This document shows, one piece after another, positions 34,998-45,550 of a DNA stretch of 64,000 nt. The DNA comes from Thozetella sp. PMI_491 (lineage: Eukaryota; Ascomycota; Sordariomycetes; Chaetosphaeriales; Chaetosphaeriaceae): contig MU270130.1 of NCBI GenBank assembly GCA_021432635.1, forward strand, positions 58,085 through 122,084, read 5' to 3'. Under the pieces are notes generated by a model that saw only the letters and a program-made list of their open reading frames with translations, ran no database searches and was not told where the DNA came from. The stretch's first letter is position 1; every line of letters begins with the position of its first letter. The position numbers and the translations under genes are program-made.

Positions 34998-36724
34998 ATG
35001 GCTCAATACTATGAAGAGGCCGAGAAGGAGCTCCCGGGGGTGCTGCACGCCGAGAAGGCCAACGCAACTATCAATCCCCAGGAAGCTGTGCTGCATCTCC
35101 CCAACTCCAATGTAACGCCGATACTGACTCCGGAAGATGAGAGAAGAGTGCTTCGTCGTATCGACAGAGTTTTGATGCCTCTGATGTTCATTTCATATGG
35201 ATTACAATACATGGACAAGGCGATCTTGGGCGCTTCATCGCAATTTGGAGTTATACAGGAGGTTGGCTTGTACGATGTGGTAGTGATCACGGGCACACCA
35301 ACTGTGGACCTCAAAAAGTTTTCGAATGCAACATTAATGTTTTACTGGGGATTTGCGGTCGGGGGTAAGATGAACCGCCATCATGCGTGTTTTGAGCGGA
35401 CCTAACAACCATTCAATAGCATTTCCTGCCTCCTATCTTTCCCAGAGGTTCCCCATTGGGGTGTTCTGTGGGGTTTCTATGGCTGTTTGGGGGGCAGTTA
35501 CTATGGCTACCGCTTTGGTGACTTCATATGCAGGCATGATGACCATAAGGCATGATGTCCCTCCCCTCAGCCTTCATATATGCTTGCTATTATATGTTAA
35601 CATGTGGACCTTGGTCAGATTCTTCCTCGGTGTTGTTGAAGCTGCGATACCCGCCGCCTTCTCCCTCATTGTCGGCATGTGGTACAAGAAGGATGAACAT
35701 CCCTTGCGTTTCGCCATCTGGGTTTCGGCAAGCGGCCTGGGTGGTGTTGTGGGAACATGTTTGCTCTGGGCGATTGGACATATCAACGGCAGCCTGAGTC
35801 CATGGAAGTATCAATTCATTATACTAGGGGTCATTACGATGGCCTGGGGCCTCTTCATTGCCCTAGTCATGCCAAAAAGCCCCACCTCAGCACGATTTCT
35901 ATCTGATGACGACAAGATCTTGGCAGTTGAACGGATGCGCGCGGGCCAGACCGGAATCGAGAATGATGGGTTCAAGATGTACCAGGTGAAGGAGGCATTT
36001 CTTGATCTCAAGACGTGGGCCTTTGTCATCATCGCTTTTAGCTGTGAACTGGTCAATGGCGCCGTATCTGGATTCAGTACCATCATCATCACCTCATTTG
36101 GCTTTGATCCTTTTCAGTCTGTCCTCGTGGCAGGTGCCATGGGAGCAGTCGTATTCTTTTCGGTTATCGTCTCTGGGTACGTACACCTCGGCTGCCATTT
36201 CTTACCACACCTACTGATATCTCCGTAGCATAATATCAGCTTATATGCCCAATCAAAGATGTAATATCGCCTTTGTCATGACGCTGCCTGTCGTGGCCGG
36301 ATGCGTCGTTGTATGGAAAGTATCGTGGGCTTCCGTCGGAGTTCCTCTTTTCGGGTTCATGCTTCTCGGCTTTTTCACAGCCCCTTATATTATGGTCCTT
36401 GCCATGGTCACTGCTAATACCGGCGGCCAAACCAAGAAATTGGTCACTACCGCTCTGGTATGGTGTGCATATTGTGTAAGTAACGGAGTGGCTCCGCTCC
36501 TGGTCAGCTCTACTGAAGTTTCCCGGCACTACCCTTCTCTTTTCATTCCTATCATTTCGTTTATCTCTTTCAGTTTGCTTGTCATTTTGGTATTACGGTG
36601 GTATTTGAAATTCTATAACAAGCAGAAAGAGTCTGCCGGTAGTGATGATGGTGCATCGTCCGCCCAGACTGCATTTTTAGACATGACCGACAAGGAGAAC
36701 CCCAACTTTCGGTATTCGTACTAG
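34998..36724 (+). CDS. MFS transporter, Dal5/allantoate permease-type
   Basis: Exons 34998-35364, 35420-36176 and 36229-36724, with introns of 55 and 52 nt. An additional 69-nt segment (35550-35618) inside exon 2 looks like a GC-AG intron. If removed, the protein has 516 residues, and if kept 539. After removal the join reads SYAGMMTIRFFLGVVEA, the normal second/third helix region of anion:cation symporters, so removal is preferred. The N-terminal half has a cytosolic acidic leader, then about 12 hydrophobic helices. Relatives carry organic anions such as allantoate, nicotinate or pantothenate. In this group it may import or export the substrate of the oxidative enzymes. Confidence 0.88.
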
Positions 36725-38581
36725 ATAGATGAATAAAAGCACAAAATTGAAATACCGCTCTTGGGGACCAGCTGAAAGATTTCTTCTGGGAATACCTGCC
36801 GCCTTGCCCCCCTTCGGCGAATGCATGCTATCCTCTTAGCCTACTTTGGTCTTAGTGATACGCTTAATTCGCCAATCCTCTATATTGATTCTCCGGGGTC
36901 TCTAGGTGTGTAAAATAGGTGTTGCTCCTACAGATACAACTTCCCACAAGTTTGCACTAGTTCATGAACATAACTTATCTGCTCAGCATAAGATGTATTA
37001 TCCACCAGATTCCTCTAAGGCGACTTATAATCACGAGAGACTGTATCTTGACTGGTATCGCTGGCCTGGGAGCGTATGCTTAGGTAATTGACCTATACGT
37101 ACGTCATTGAGAGAAATAAAAGAAGCGAAAAGATGGCATTCAATCCAGTAACAAGGATTGCTCCGTGAGAGCTGATGCATCGGAGGCAGGCGAGGTTTAG
37201 GCAGGGTCAGATTTGTAGGCCTATAAGTAAGTAGCCAAAGGACGATTAGACTGTTTTAAATAATCTGGGGTCTCTGTCGCACATGTCCAGGTATGGAACA
37301 TACAGTTCGTGAGTCGAAGCCAGGAGACGTATCTTGGAGGCTGAGATGACGCGGGGTTGAACCCCCTCTTATCTGTAAAGGTAGCCATTTCATCAGCAGG
37401 CATGGGGTTCGCCGACCATTGATAGGATGGGTCTACACTACCTTATAGACATTTCCGCGTAATTCAGCTGTGTCAAATATGACCGAACACCTTTGAACTG
37501 TTAAATCCCAGTTTGCAGGCTCCCTTACCTCAGTCATAATTCCCGAACAGATTTGGTTATTTTACTCCGCTTTACAATACCCAGACAAACCACCGAGCCT
37601 GCTAGTCTTTCTCCACCATGGCTGAATATCATATCATATCGTCTTTTGACAGTTTCTCGCCTACGAACATGGAATGCCTAGGCGCGGAGTACAGAGAGAT
37701 CCTCGATGGCGTTGACAATCGACGCAGACCGCGAGATTCAAGTCTCTCGCCCTCCGTAATCGCTAACCTCTCAACTCTGGCCATTTTTTCTCATCAGGAT
37801 GGCAAGCTCGCTTCTAGAGGCCCCAAATCAAAGCTGGACGAGACTCGGAGATCTTTATGTGACTAAAGTCCCATTTATAGTGACATGAATCACGTTTATC
37901 CTTCATGACAGCTCCAGCAGTAATTTAAAGTCCGAAAAGAAATATAAATAAGTTATAAGTGCCACAGATTATCTTTCGAAAAAAAAACATACGTGTCTGT
38001 CTGGCGTATAAGACTACGGCAGAGTAATGGAGAAAGTCCCGAGCTACCCTGAATGGTGACGTAGATGGCCCAATGCTATAAGCGAGCCCTTCCCCCTCGG
38101 AAGTAATTCCTGGATCCTCGCACAAAATCGCATTGAATGGAGAAAATGACTCGGCATTTCCATTATTCACGGGGCGAGCCAAGCACTTATGTGCAACTAG
38201 GTGAGGATTGTGACAGTAAGCAGCGGAGTCTCTCGGAGCAATAGATCTGCCGCGCCCCCGGCCGCGAGGTGAAATCTGTGTGGCTTGGAAGACAGTAGGG
38301 CATTTTAGCGTCGAGAAGCTATTCTTTCAAGGCTAGCTATTACTTTTTTATAAAATTTGGGCGTAGTCATTGGCGTGCAGAATCCATGCTCTGCACACTA
38401 GAGGTAGCACTTGGGCAACACAGCCACCACAAGCAATGCTTGGCACGTCGTCGACGGCTGAGGCCTTCCAGGAAGAAGGGAGCTCCATTTCGCTTATAAG
38501 AAAAGACTTCCATTGACTTGAAGTGGCATTGCATATAGCCACCAGCGAAAGACAGCAGTCTAACCAGTGATAATCAATCGG
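36725..38581. other. Intergenic, 1.9 kb with one doubtful small frame
   Basis: Nothing recognisable except the ATG frame at 37618-37866. The region includes AT-rich stretches and the promoter of the 8-TM protein gene. Confidence 0.45.
37618..37866 (+). CDS. Small hypothetical frame
   Basis: 82 codons from an ATG in a good context (CCACCATGG). The product is polar, without signal peptide or membrane segment, and no family is recognised. It may be a real small gene, an exon of a decayed gene, or chance. Confidence 0.2.
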   Translation: MAEYHIISSFDSFSPTNMECLGAEYREILDGVDNRRRPRDSSLSPSVIANLSTLAIFSHQDGKLASRGPKSKLDETRRSLCD

Positions 38582-39754
38582 ATGGACCGTTTTCGGTCTG
38601 TCAGGCGCGACACCGAGCGAGTACGGGAACCTAGCAATGATCCCAAAAAATTCGACAATGAGTGGAACCCGCTGTACTACCGAGGATTCAGCATTCATTA
38701 CGCTGTCTGCTCCGTAGCCATCGGCGGGTGGATCGGCGCAGTAGCTCTAGCCTACACTTACGGCGGCCAGCTCTTCACCCACGATGCCACAACAGCCCCT
38801 TCTCTACGGCGGAGTAGTGACATACCCGACTACCTTAGAGACGCTACCGAGCTATATGGTACCGGCGTCCGAGTCGGTATCTATCTACAGGTGGTCGCGA
38901 TGCTGATTTCCACCGTCTGTTGCGAGTTTGGGCGCATCAGGCTCCCCTACACAGCCAGCATGCTCGGGCTGTTGTGGGCGCTGACACAGTTTGCACTTCG
39001 AGGCCTCTGCTCCGCCTTTGAGGCCCACATCGCCATCTCACTCGTTGCAGCGATGACCTTTGCAGGGCTGCCGGTTTTCTTCGCTAGCGAACGCACCGAC
39101 TCGTTTGGCGATGTCATTCTGGGAACTTGCAACTTCTGGGCCGCGCTCCTGGGGGCCATGTTCTGGACCAAGGGCAAGCGCGGCTCGGCCAGTCAGCTGA
39201 TGCTGGGCCTTGCCCGCTCTAACAGCTACGTATGGTTCTTCGGAAAGGTCGAACTGGCTGACAACTGGCTGCCGAGAGCCATGGAGGCCTTCTTCATCCT
39301 GCTCTTGCTGCCCGTCTTCGTCATCGTGTTGAAAGTCTGGGTCGACGGGATCAGAAAGTTGTGGCGCGGGCAGTCTCATGATGGTCCGCGTCGCGACAAC
39401 CAGCAGGAGCCTGTCGCAGGAGGCCCTTTTCAGGGACTGAGAGAGTACTACGTGCGTTCTGTGCAACCGGCGTCCATATTTCTCTACACATTCGTCGGCC
39501 TGGGGGCCCTCATCTTGGTCTTTACCATTGTCAGTGTCGAGATGACTATTCAGTACAACCAACCGGAATTGGAGAGCGAGTTTTGGTCCCTGAGCCAAAC
39601 CCTACCTCTGGCGATCGGGGTCGTTGTTGGGGGAGACGGCTTGATACTGCTATGGAAAACCTACCGCAAGGTTGGAGGAAAGAAAGTTGACGGTCGGTTT
39701 GGCGGGGCAGCGGAATCTCTTTTGAGGGAGCGGGGAGGGACAGGGGGTTCGTAA
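38582..39754 (+). CDS. Fungal integral membrane protein, about 8 TM helices
   Basis: A single exon of 390 residues; the frame extends upstream without an ATG, so ATG 38582 is used. After a charged N-terminus it shows eight hydrophobic segments, the first near residues 40-65. A short charged loop rich in Arg/Gln/Asp separates segments six and seven. The seventh is followed by VEMTIQYNQ, resembling a motif (VELTIKWN type) common in uncharacterised fungal membrane proteins. The role is unknown. It stands between the MFS and FAD monooxygenase genes and may or may not belong to that group. Confidence 0.75.
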   Translation: MDRFRSVRRDTERVREPSNDPKKFDNEWNPLYYRGFSIHYAVCSVAIGGWIGAVALAYTYGGQLFTHDATTAPSLRRSSDIPDYLRDATELYGTGVRVGIYLQVVAMLISTVCCEFGRIRLPYTASMLGLLWALTQFALRGLCSAFEAHIAISLVAAMTFAGLPVFFASERTDSFGDVILGTCNFWAALLGAMFWTKGKRGSASQLMLGLARSNSYVWFFGKVELADNWLPRAMEAFFILLLLPVFVIVLKVWVDGIRKLWRGQSHDGPRRDNQQEPVAGGPFQGLREYYVRSVQPASIFLYTFVGLGALILVFTIVSVEMTIQYNQPELESEFWSLSQTLPLAIGVVVGGDGLILLWKTYRKVGGKKVDGRFGGAAESLLRERGGTGGS

Positions 39755-39993
39755 GTGCCGATCGGGCTGTATAAAAGCTGCCGGGGTTTCTGAGTTTTGA
39801 TGCCGCCATACTCTACAATTGATCTCAGAGATACGTACTGGTAGTTCCCGTTTCTTGCTTCCAATTTTAAATACAAGGTGATGGCCCTCGGTCGGACATG
39901 TACCTAGGTACCTATAAGCCCCCTCATGGCGGCGAGGAAGGCGTAGTGTAAAGCCTATTTTATTTAGCGGATGCGGCTAGTAGACCTCTATAA

Positions 39994-40394
39994 ATGATGC
40001 CTAGTTTAGCGTGCTACAGCGACTCGGGCGGGGCGAGTGACCTCGGGACATTCCCGCTCAACAAGGTCAAAGATTATGTTGATCAGCTTCCTCGATCAGT
40101 AGTAGCTCGTGGAGGTGCCTTCTTTCCTATGCATCGTAAGTATACTCTTACGCCTTCCCTGCCTCGCCATACTAAAGTCCAGGAAGAGAAAGTAGCAATG
40201 TGGATAAATTTTCAATCCGGTGGATCATTTACAATCAGGGTCTATGCTGGGGGGGCTTTAACGCTGTGTCGGGAGAGCACAAGTCGGGGGCTGTGGGAGC
40301 CGCGCAATACTCGGGAACCAACGTCCAGGACTATGTTGTGACCCCCGAGTAGCCATGGCTGGACGGTTTCGCTGTTTCTTCTGGCGTAGTCTAG
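39994..40394 (+). pseudogene. Relic of a conserved fungal protein (VQDYVV...WLDG type)
   Basis: An ATG at 39994 opens a frame with FPLNKVKDYVDQLPRS and then MWINFQSGGSFTIRVYAGG. At a run of seven G (about 40250) the expected continuation (GGFNAVSGEHKSGAVG) moves to another frame and reaches NVQDYVVTPE. There a TAG (40350-40352) stands where homologues have a Gln codon, followed by PWLDGFAVSSGVV and a second TAG. This family is frequent in Sordariomycetes and Eurotiomycetes as a protein of unknown function. One frameshift and two stops show decay. Both stops could derive from single C-to-T changes (CAG or CGA-type codons), as RIP would give. Confidence 0.6.
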
Positions 40395-40836
40395 ATGTTC
40401 CATACCGACAAGCACCGCCTTGCCCGGATAAGACGAGAAACCGCCAATGTTTTGCAAAGCTATCCATTAATCATCCCTTAATGTAATACTCGCGGTACCC
40501 GCGAGTCTGAGGGACCCCACTCAAATGCTGGCGATTAGGTACCTAACGGTCCGCTCTCGACTCTGATTGAGCACGCCGGCTAAGGATTCCCCCAGGGTCA
40601 GAACCCATTCATCTGATTGGCTGCAGCGGCAAACAGCACGGGCTACCCCACCGCCAAGAACTCCAGTGTAGCAGTCGATTGGTCGCCACCGACACAGTAT
40701 AGGCCGCGTTTCTACGGTGTCGTGTCATATCTGATGATAGCACTTCACTAGTGGGCATGATCAAATATTTAAGACACTTGCTCCGCTTGTGTTCAACCCA
40801 CGCTCTTCCCATGCTCAGCCAGATCTTGTGTGAAAC
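40395..40836. promoter_or_regulatory. Upstream region of the FAD monooxygenase gene
   Basis: No gene seen. It holds the decayed 3' remainder of the pseudogene and the promoter of the FAD monooxygenase gene. Confidence 0.4.
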
Positions 40837-42567
40837 ATGTTCTTCCAAACTACCACCGCAGAGAAGCCCTCAGAGGCCCCAAGCAGCGACACCCAGCGCT
40901 ACCCGCCCTCGGGAATTGCTGTCTTAGTTGTGGGCGCAGGGCCTGGGGGACTATTTGCCGCTCTCGAGTGCTGGCGCAAAGGCCACGAGGTTCGCATCAT
41001 AGAGCGGCAAACAAGACAGAGCATAGAAGGTATGGAGAAAAGCCAGGGCTTTCTAGGATACGGAGATCAAGGTATCCTTGCTCAGTCTGACATGCCGTCT
41101 TATAGGAGACTTTATGACGGTCGGCCCATCTGTCATCCGCCACATCCAAAAGTTCTGGCCATGGATGGCCGAGGAGAACGAGAGGATTGTGTATGACCCC
41201 TGGATGTCGTATCACAAACTGACCGGAGAATGCATTGTTCCCCCTGGGCCGTTCGATTTTGGCGTTGCTGGTCGGGTAGCCGAGGATGGCGAGCCGGGGC
41301 CGCAGCGCCTAGACCGCCACAGTCGGCCCAAGTTTGTCCGCATGCTGCTCACGCAGCTTGAGAGACTTGGACTCAAGGTCGAATATGACAAGTATGTGGT
41401 CGACTATTACGAAGATCGAGAGCGGAGAAAGGGCGGCGCTGTCCTGCATGATGGAGAGCGTTTGGAAGCCGACATCGTTATCGCCGCTGATGGAGTCGGA
41501 ACAAAGTCTCATAAACTAATCAACGGAGAGGATATCAAAGCTTACAGCAGCGGAATGGCCGCTTTTCGCACTGCTTATCCGGTGGACCGGATTCTTGCAG
41601 ACCGAGAGCTCGACGAACGATTTCCCGCGTCTGTGAATGGACACCCCGTTTGGGAAACCTGGGCTGGGTATGTATGCTCCATTTATGGGTTCTCTAAACT
41701 ATTTCTAATATTCTGACACCTATTGTAGGAAAGGAATGGGTGTAGTCGTTCTTCGAACTCATGATATCATATCATGGCTAGTTGGCCATAGAGTAGGCCC
41801 CCTCCTTAGGCCGGCTCCACTCTACCTAGCTAATATTGAACCTATATAGGACACGGGGAATTCCGAGGAGTCCTGGCACCACACTGTAGGACCGGAAAGC
41901 GTTCTGGAGGTTGTATCCGCTATACCCGGTTGGCCAGAGTACATGAACAAGCTCATCAAAACCGCGCCTGAGGGCGGCATTGTGGACTGGAAGATCATGT
42001 GGAGAAGCCCCCAGTCCAACTGGACATCACCACAGGGTCGCGTAGTCCAGCTAGGCGATAGTTCTCACACCTTCTTGCCCTCTTCTGGAAACGGAGCAAA
42101 CCAGGCCATGGAAGACGCTGTCTCTCTGGCGGCGTGTTTGCAGATCGGCGGTGCAAGTAGCGAGACCGTGTGGGCCACAAAAGTGCACAACAAACTTCGG
42201 TTAGAGAATAGCACGGATTCCATATATCTATGCGAGACTGACCATCCTCCGCAGGTTCGATCGTGTGTCGTGCTGTCAGCTGGTAGGCTTCTACAACCTA
42301 AGCCACCAGCTCAATCCCAATTGGGACGCGGCAGCTAAGGACGCGAAGGCGGTCAAGCCAGAAACCGGAAGATGGATCTGGGGGCATAATGCAGATCGGT
42401 ATACCTATGAAAACTATGCCAGGGCTCTCAATCACCTCCAGTCGGGAGCCCCGTTCCAAAACACCAACATCCCCCCAGGATACACTCTTACCCCATGGAC
42501 CATCGAGCAGTTTTTGGCCAAGATTGAGGCAGGAGAGCCCGTGGAATTTTCCGGAGACTGGTCTTAG
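40837..42567 (+). CDS. Group A FAD-dependent monooxygenase, salicylate hydroxylase-like
   Basis: Five exons: 40837-41029, 41106-41667, 41729-41792, 41850-42199 and 42255-42567. Introns are 76, 61, 57 and 55 nt, and the protein has 493 residues. Motifs in order are FAD-binding GAGPGG (33-38), the DG motif AADGVG, and the GD motif QLGDSSHTFLPSSGNGANQA. These define the PHBH-fold class, which hydroxylates phenols or epoxidises isoprenoids with NAD(P)H and O2. After the GD motif the fifth exon adds a 100-residue tail common in fungal secondary-metabolite members. No signal peptide. In this neighbourhood it may hydroxylate the aromatic or ketone substrate before or after the Baeyer-Villiger step. 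Confidence 0.9.
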
Positions 42568-42829
42568 CCATGTTCATTTCTGACGCCTTGTGGTTCTAGG
42601 CTATTTAGAATCTCTTATGCTTATTGTTTTGTGTACATCGCTCCAAGAATGAAAGACGGAACCAAATATTTCCCAGAGGCAGTTTCCAGCACAGTCTCAG
42701 CCAAGAGATGACACGGGGACAAGCTCATCATTCGAAGTTTAGGGTAGAATCTGGACGGAAGGCCCAGAATAGGCCCTTCTCTGCTTTCTAGATGACCCGA
42801 AAACGCAGCGACCGTTTGGAGTAGCTAAT

Positions 42830-44158
42830 CTAAGAGGTAAGAGGCTTTTGGGCCCATCCGACGCTTGGCGGAGAAGCGGCATTGAAGACAACGAAAGCAC
42901 TCTTGATAGCAAGATCGCCGAAAATATTAATCCCAAAGCCATCGCTTGATTGTAAGCCTCCCATGCAGAGGTCATTCCGGCCCACGCCTTGATTCATATA
43001 CTTGCTCGGGATGGTGATCTTGGTGGTGCCTACGCTGAAGGTGAAACTCGGGAAAGTTGCCGCACAGTCGGCGTACCAGCTGCCACTGCTCGCGCGTGTG
43101 GCAGTTGCAATTTTGCTGTAATAATCCTTCACGATGGATTGGGGCAAGTACATGAGCGTTGTGCCCGTGTCGGCAGCGCCTGAAATGTTGAGTGGCGTAA
43201 AAGGCCCATTGCCCACGGCGTAACCAGAAGCTGTGAAGTTCCAGTAGGTCAATGAGGTATCTACAGGGGAATAGCTTATATTTCCAGTGTATAGCGACTG
43301 GTTGATGAAGCCAAAGTTGTACGTCCCAGCTTTATAGTAACGTAGCCGTTAGAGAAGGAGTAGAGTATAGAAGCCGAGCTACCTAGATAGGCTTGCCCAG
43401 ACAGAGAACTTACCAGCGTTGTTCTTGATATCGACGGTAAATACTGGTGCAGATAGGGTAGCCTTTAAACTGTCCAAGAAGCCAGTTGTTTGCCCTTTAG
43501 GAGTGATAGTGTTGAGTTTATGAAATGCTAGCCCGGCAAGCCCATGGACGGCGGTGTCGCCCACAAAATCGCGCGATACCTGAAGAGCACATTGAACAAC
43601 CGAGTCCGGAATTGAAAGCGCGCCGAAATGTACAATGTCCTGATAGACAATTCCATTGCAGAAGCTGCCGTCACCATATGTAATGTTCCATTTCAGTCCG
43701 GCTAGTGCTTTGGACGTCGAACTCTGGTTTGGCGTATATAATTTCTGGAAAGTCCTGTATTCCCAACTCATCTCACTGCTGAACACCCAGAAGTCCGAGG
43801 AACCAGTGTCAAAATTCAGATTAAGCCTCTGGGGAGGTGTACCAATGGAAACGGGTGCAACGTATTCGTTACCAAAATCGCTCGGTGTCGCAGTGATGCT
43901 ACCTTGATCCCGCTTAGAGTTTGAGGATACTTCGACGGCTTTTCTTAACCCTTCGGGGACAGGGGCGTTGTATTTCAGATGTGTCCTGTATATAGAATAC
44001 TCCAGATCAAATGTGTTGATCCGTTTCGGCACTACTTGGAAGGATATCTCGCCAGGGGTCGACAGTCGGTGGAAGGAGCGCGCATCGAGAAACCCAGCGG
44101 CCGGAGCGGCCAGGATGCCGATAGGCACCAAAAAACTTAGAAGTAATAAGACCATCAT
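42830..44158 (-). CDS. Secreted aspartic endopeptidase (A1, aspergillopepsin-like)
   Basis: Exons 44158-43414 and 43329-42830, with an 84-nt intron, encode 414 residues. Signal peptide: a hydrophobic N-terminus ending about Ala21. A propeptide follows, with a likely dibasic processing site SKR near 81-83. Catalytic motifs are DTGS (117-120) in exon 1 and DTGTT in exon 2, with the flap Tyr in ITYGDGS. The C-terminal half has the expected Gly-rich strands. Secreted acid protease for external protein. The first of two adjacent ATGs (44158) was chosen, and an in-frame extension upstream lacks an ATG. Confidence 0.9.
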
Positions 44159-44888
44159 TGACCAGTGGATTTCGAGACCCGAGAACTCGAAAGTTGAGAC
44201 TGCCGCCACAAGAACAAGATGTACAGATTGGATTATCGGTGGGATTTATCTTCTGTCCCTCTCCACCTTTTTGTATCTTGGCGCCCTCCCATAGTAGTAC
44301 CTCCTACAACGACCCTAGGCTATTTCAGCCGGAGAATTTCATCGCAAATCCATGTTTCCGACAGGAAATTTATAGAGCTTTGGTGGATTGAGCTAGAACC
44401 ACCCAGGTTGATTGGTCCGGATATTGACATGCGCATGCGCTGAGTGGAAAGAAGATAAGATTAATTGAGCCCTATAGCATCTCGCTCTATGTTTTCATGG
44501 CGATACAATTATTTCATCGACTCCAATTTCCGGCCTTCAATATACAGCGCGCCGAATCCACAAGGTAAGAGAATATTTGAGAAATTAGCACGACGCTGCC
44601 GTTGTGCACAGGACTGTAAGTGACAGCTTGGCCCAGCTCGACAAGACAACCGCGACTACTCACAAGTTTGAAGTCAAATGGAAATATTTGGTTAGAGCGA
44701 AGGCCATCTCAGCTTCTATCATTTGCTCAAGTTGACAAATTTTCGCCGTTGCCTTCTTTGCTCAGAGGCACGAGTCTGCTCATCATGACAACCTACTCGT
44801 ATACGCTCTCCGCCACACCTGTAAAGCACCGATTCGGATTCGATGTACACTCCGATCAACATAGATCACGTGGCTGGGTACCAACGTA
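44159..44888. other. Intergenic, protease promoter, no gene seen
   Basis: 730 bp up to a transposon-like repeat. No frame has recognisable features. Confidence 0.45.
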
Positions 44889-44981
44889 CAGTGGGGTGTC
44901 ATAAATATGAATATAGCTGGATGTACTGCCAAGATTGCCCCACTGGCGCTAGCCACATCCAGCCAGTGTTTTCCTGGCCGC
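44889..44981. mobile_element. 93-bp transposon-end-like repeat, copy 1, truncated by gap
   Basis: Starts with CAGTGGGG immediately after a TA dinucleotide, as Tc1/mariner-type elements do. Inside are two interleaved inverted pairs: CAGTGGGG (44889-44896) with CCCCACTG (44938-44945), and GCTGGATGT (44916-44924) with ACATCCAGC (44955-44963). The same 93 bp, identical base for base and also preceded by TA, form the last bases of the window. The copy is interrupted by ten N at 44982. No transposase is visible. Confidence 0.65.
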
Positions 44982-44991
44982 NNNNNNNNNN
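44982..44991. other. Assembly gap of ten N
   Basis: Ten N of unknown true length. Left of the gap is the transposon-like repeat, right of it a C-rich stretch and the 3' part of a laccase gene, whose 5' part is missing. Confidence 0.98.
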
Positions 44992-45041
44992 CCCCCCCAC
45001 CCCCTTAAGCCAGGAACGCGCATTGCTAACTTCATCTCTAG

Positions 45042-45550
45042 TCCCCGGATAGCGTTACTGATGGATCCACGGACCAGTGGGCTGTGCTCCTCATCGAGGA
45101 CAAGACTAACATTGGGTAAGCAAGAACCCCAGGCCTTGGAATTGCCAGTCCTCCTTTTCCTATCCCTGTTGCTGACCAGGCGCCCCTCGCGTGAACAGCT
45201 TGAACCACCCCATCCACATGCACGGTCACGACTTCTGGGTTGTGGCGCAGGAGTCCGCTACGTGGGACGGCTCGACCGACAGCTTCAACCTTGTCAACCC
45301 GCCCCGCCGCGACGTCGCCACGCTGCCCGGAAACGGCTACCTTGCGCTCGCTTTCAGGCTCGACAACCCGGGCACTTGGCTGGTGCACTGCCACATCGCC
45401 TGGCACGCGAGCCAGGGTCTGGCCCTTGAGTTCGTTGAGAGCGAGTCCGCCATCTCGATCGCCCAGGACAGCTCCGATATGTTCAACAATGTTTGCGCCT
45501 CGTGGAACACCTGGTCTGGTCCTTTTGTCCAGGACGACTCTGGCATCTAA
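45042..45550 (+). CDS. Laccase (multicopper oxidase), C-terminal part, 5' missing
   Basis: Exons 45042-45115 and 45199-45550 encode 141 residues of the third cupredoxin domain. The first exon begins after an acceptor CTCTAG at 45036-45041. The 83-nt intron joins to read NIGLNHPIHMHGHDFW, the H-x-x-H-x-H copper motif. The second copper block HCHIAWHASQGLALEF is near the C-terminus. Expected role: one-electron oxidation of phenols, in a secreted or wall-bound enzyme. The N-terminal two thirds lie in or beyond the gap, or were lost to the repeat insertion, so intactness cannot be judged. Confidence 0.85.

Noticed and set aside
36474-36490. Strong-looking GTAAGT donor inside the first MFS gene's last exon
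   Set aside because: No acceptor is needed. The frame continues with conserved transporter sequence, so it is probably not used.
37340-37372. GGTTCAACCCC-like sequence (minus strand) resembling a tRNA B box
   Set aside because: No cloverleaf with acceptor, D and anticodon arms could be formed around it.
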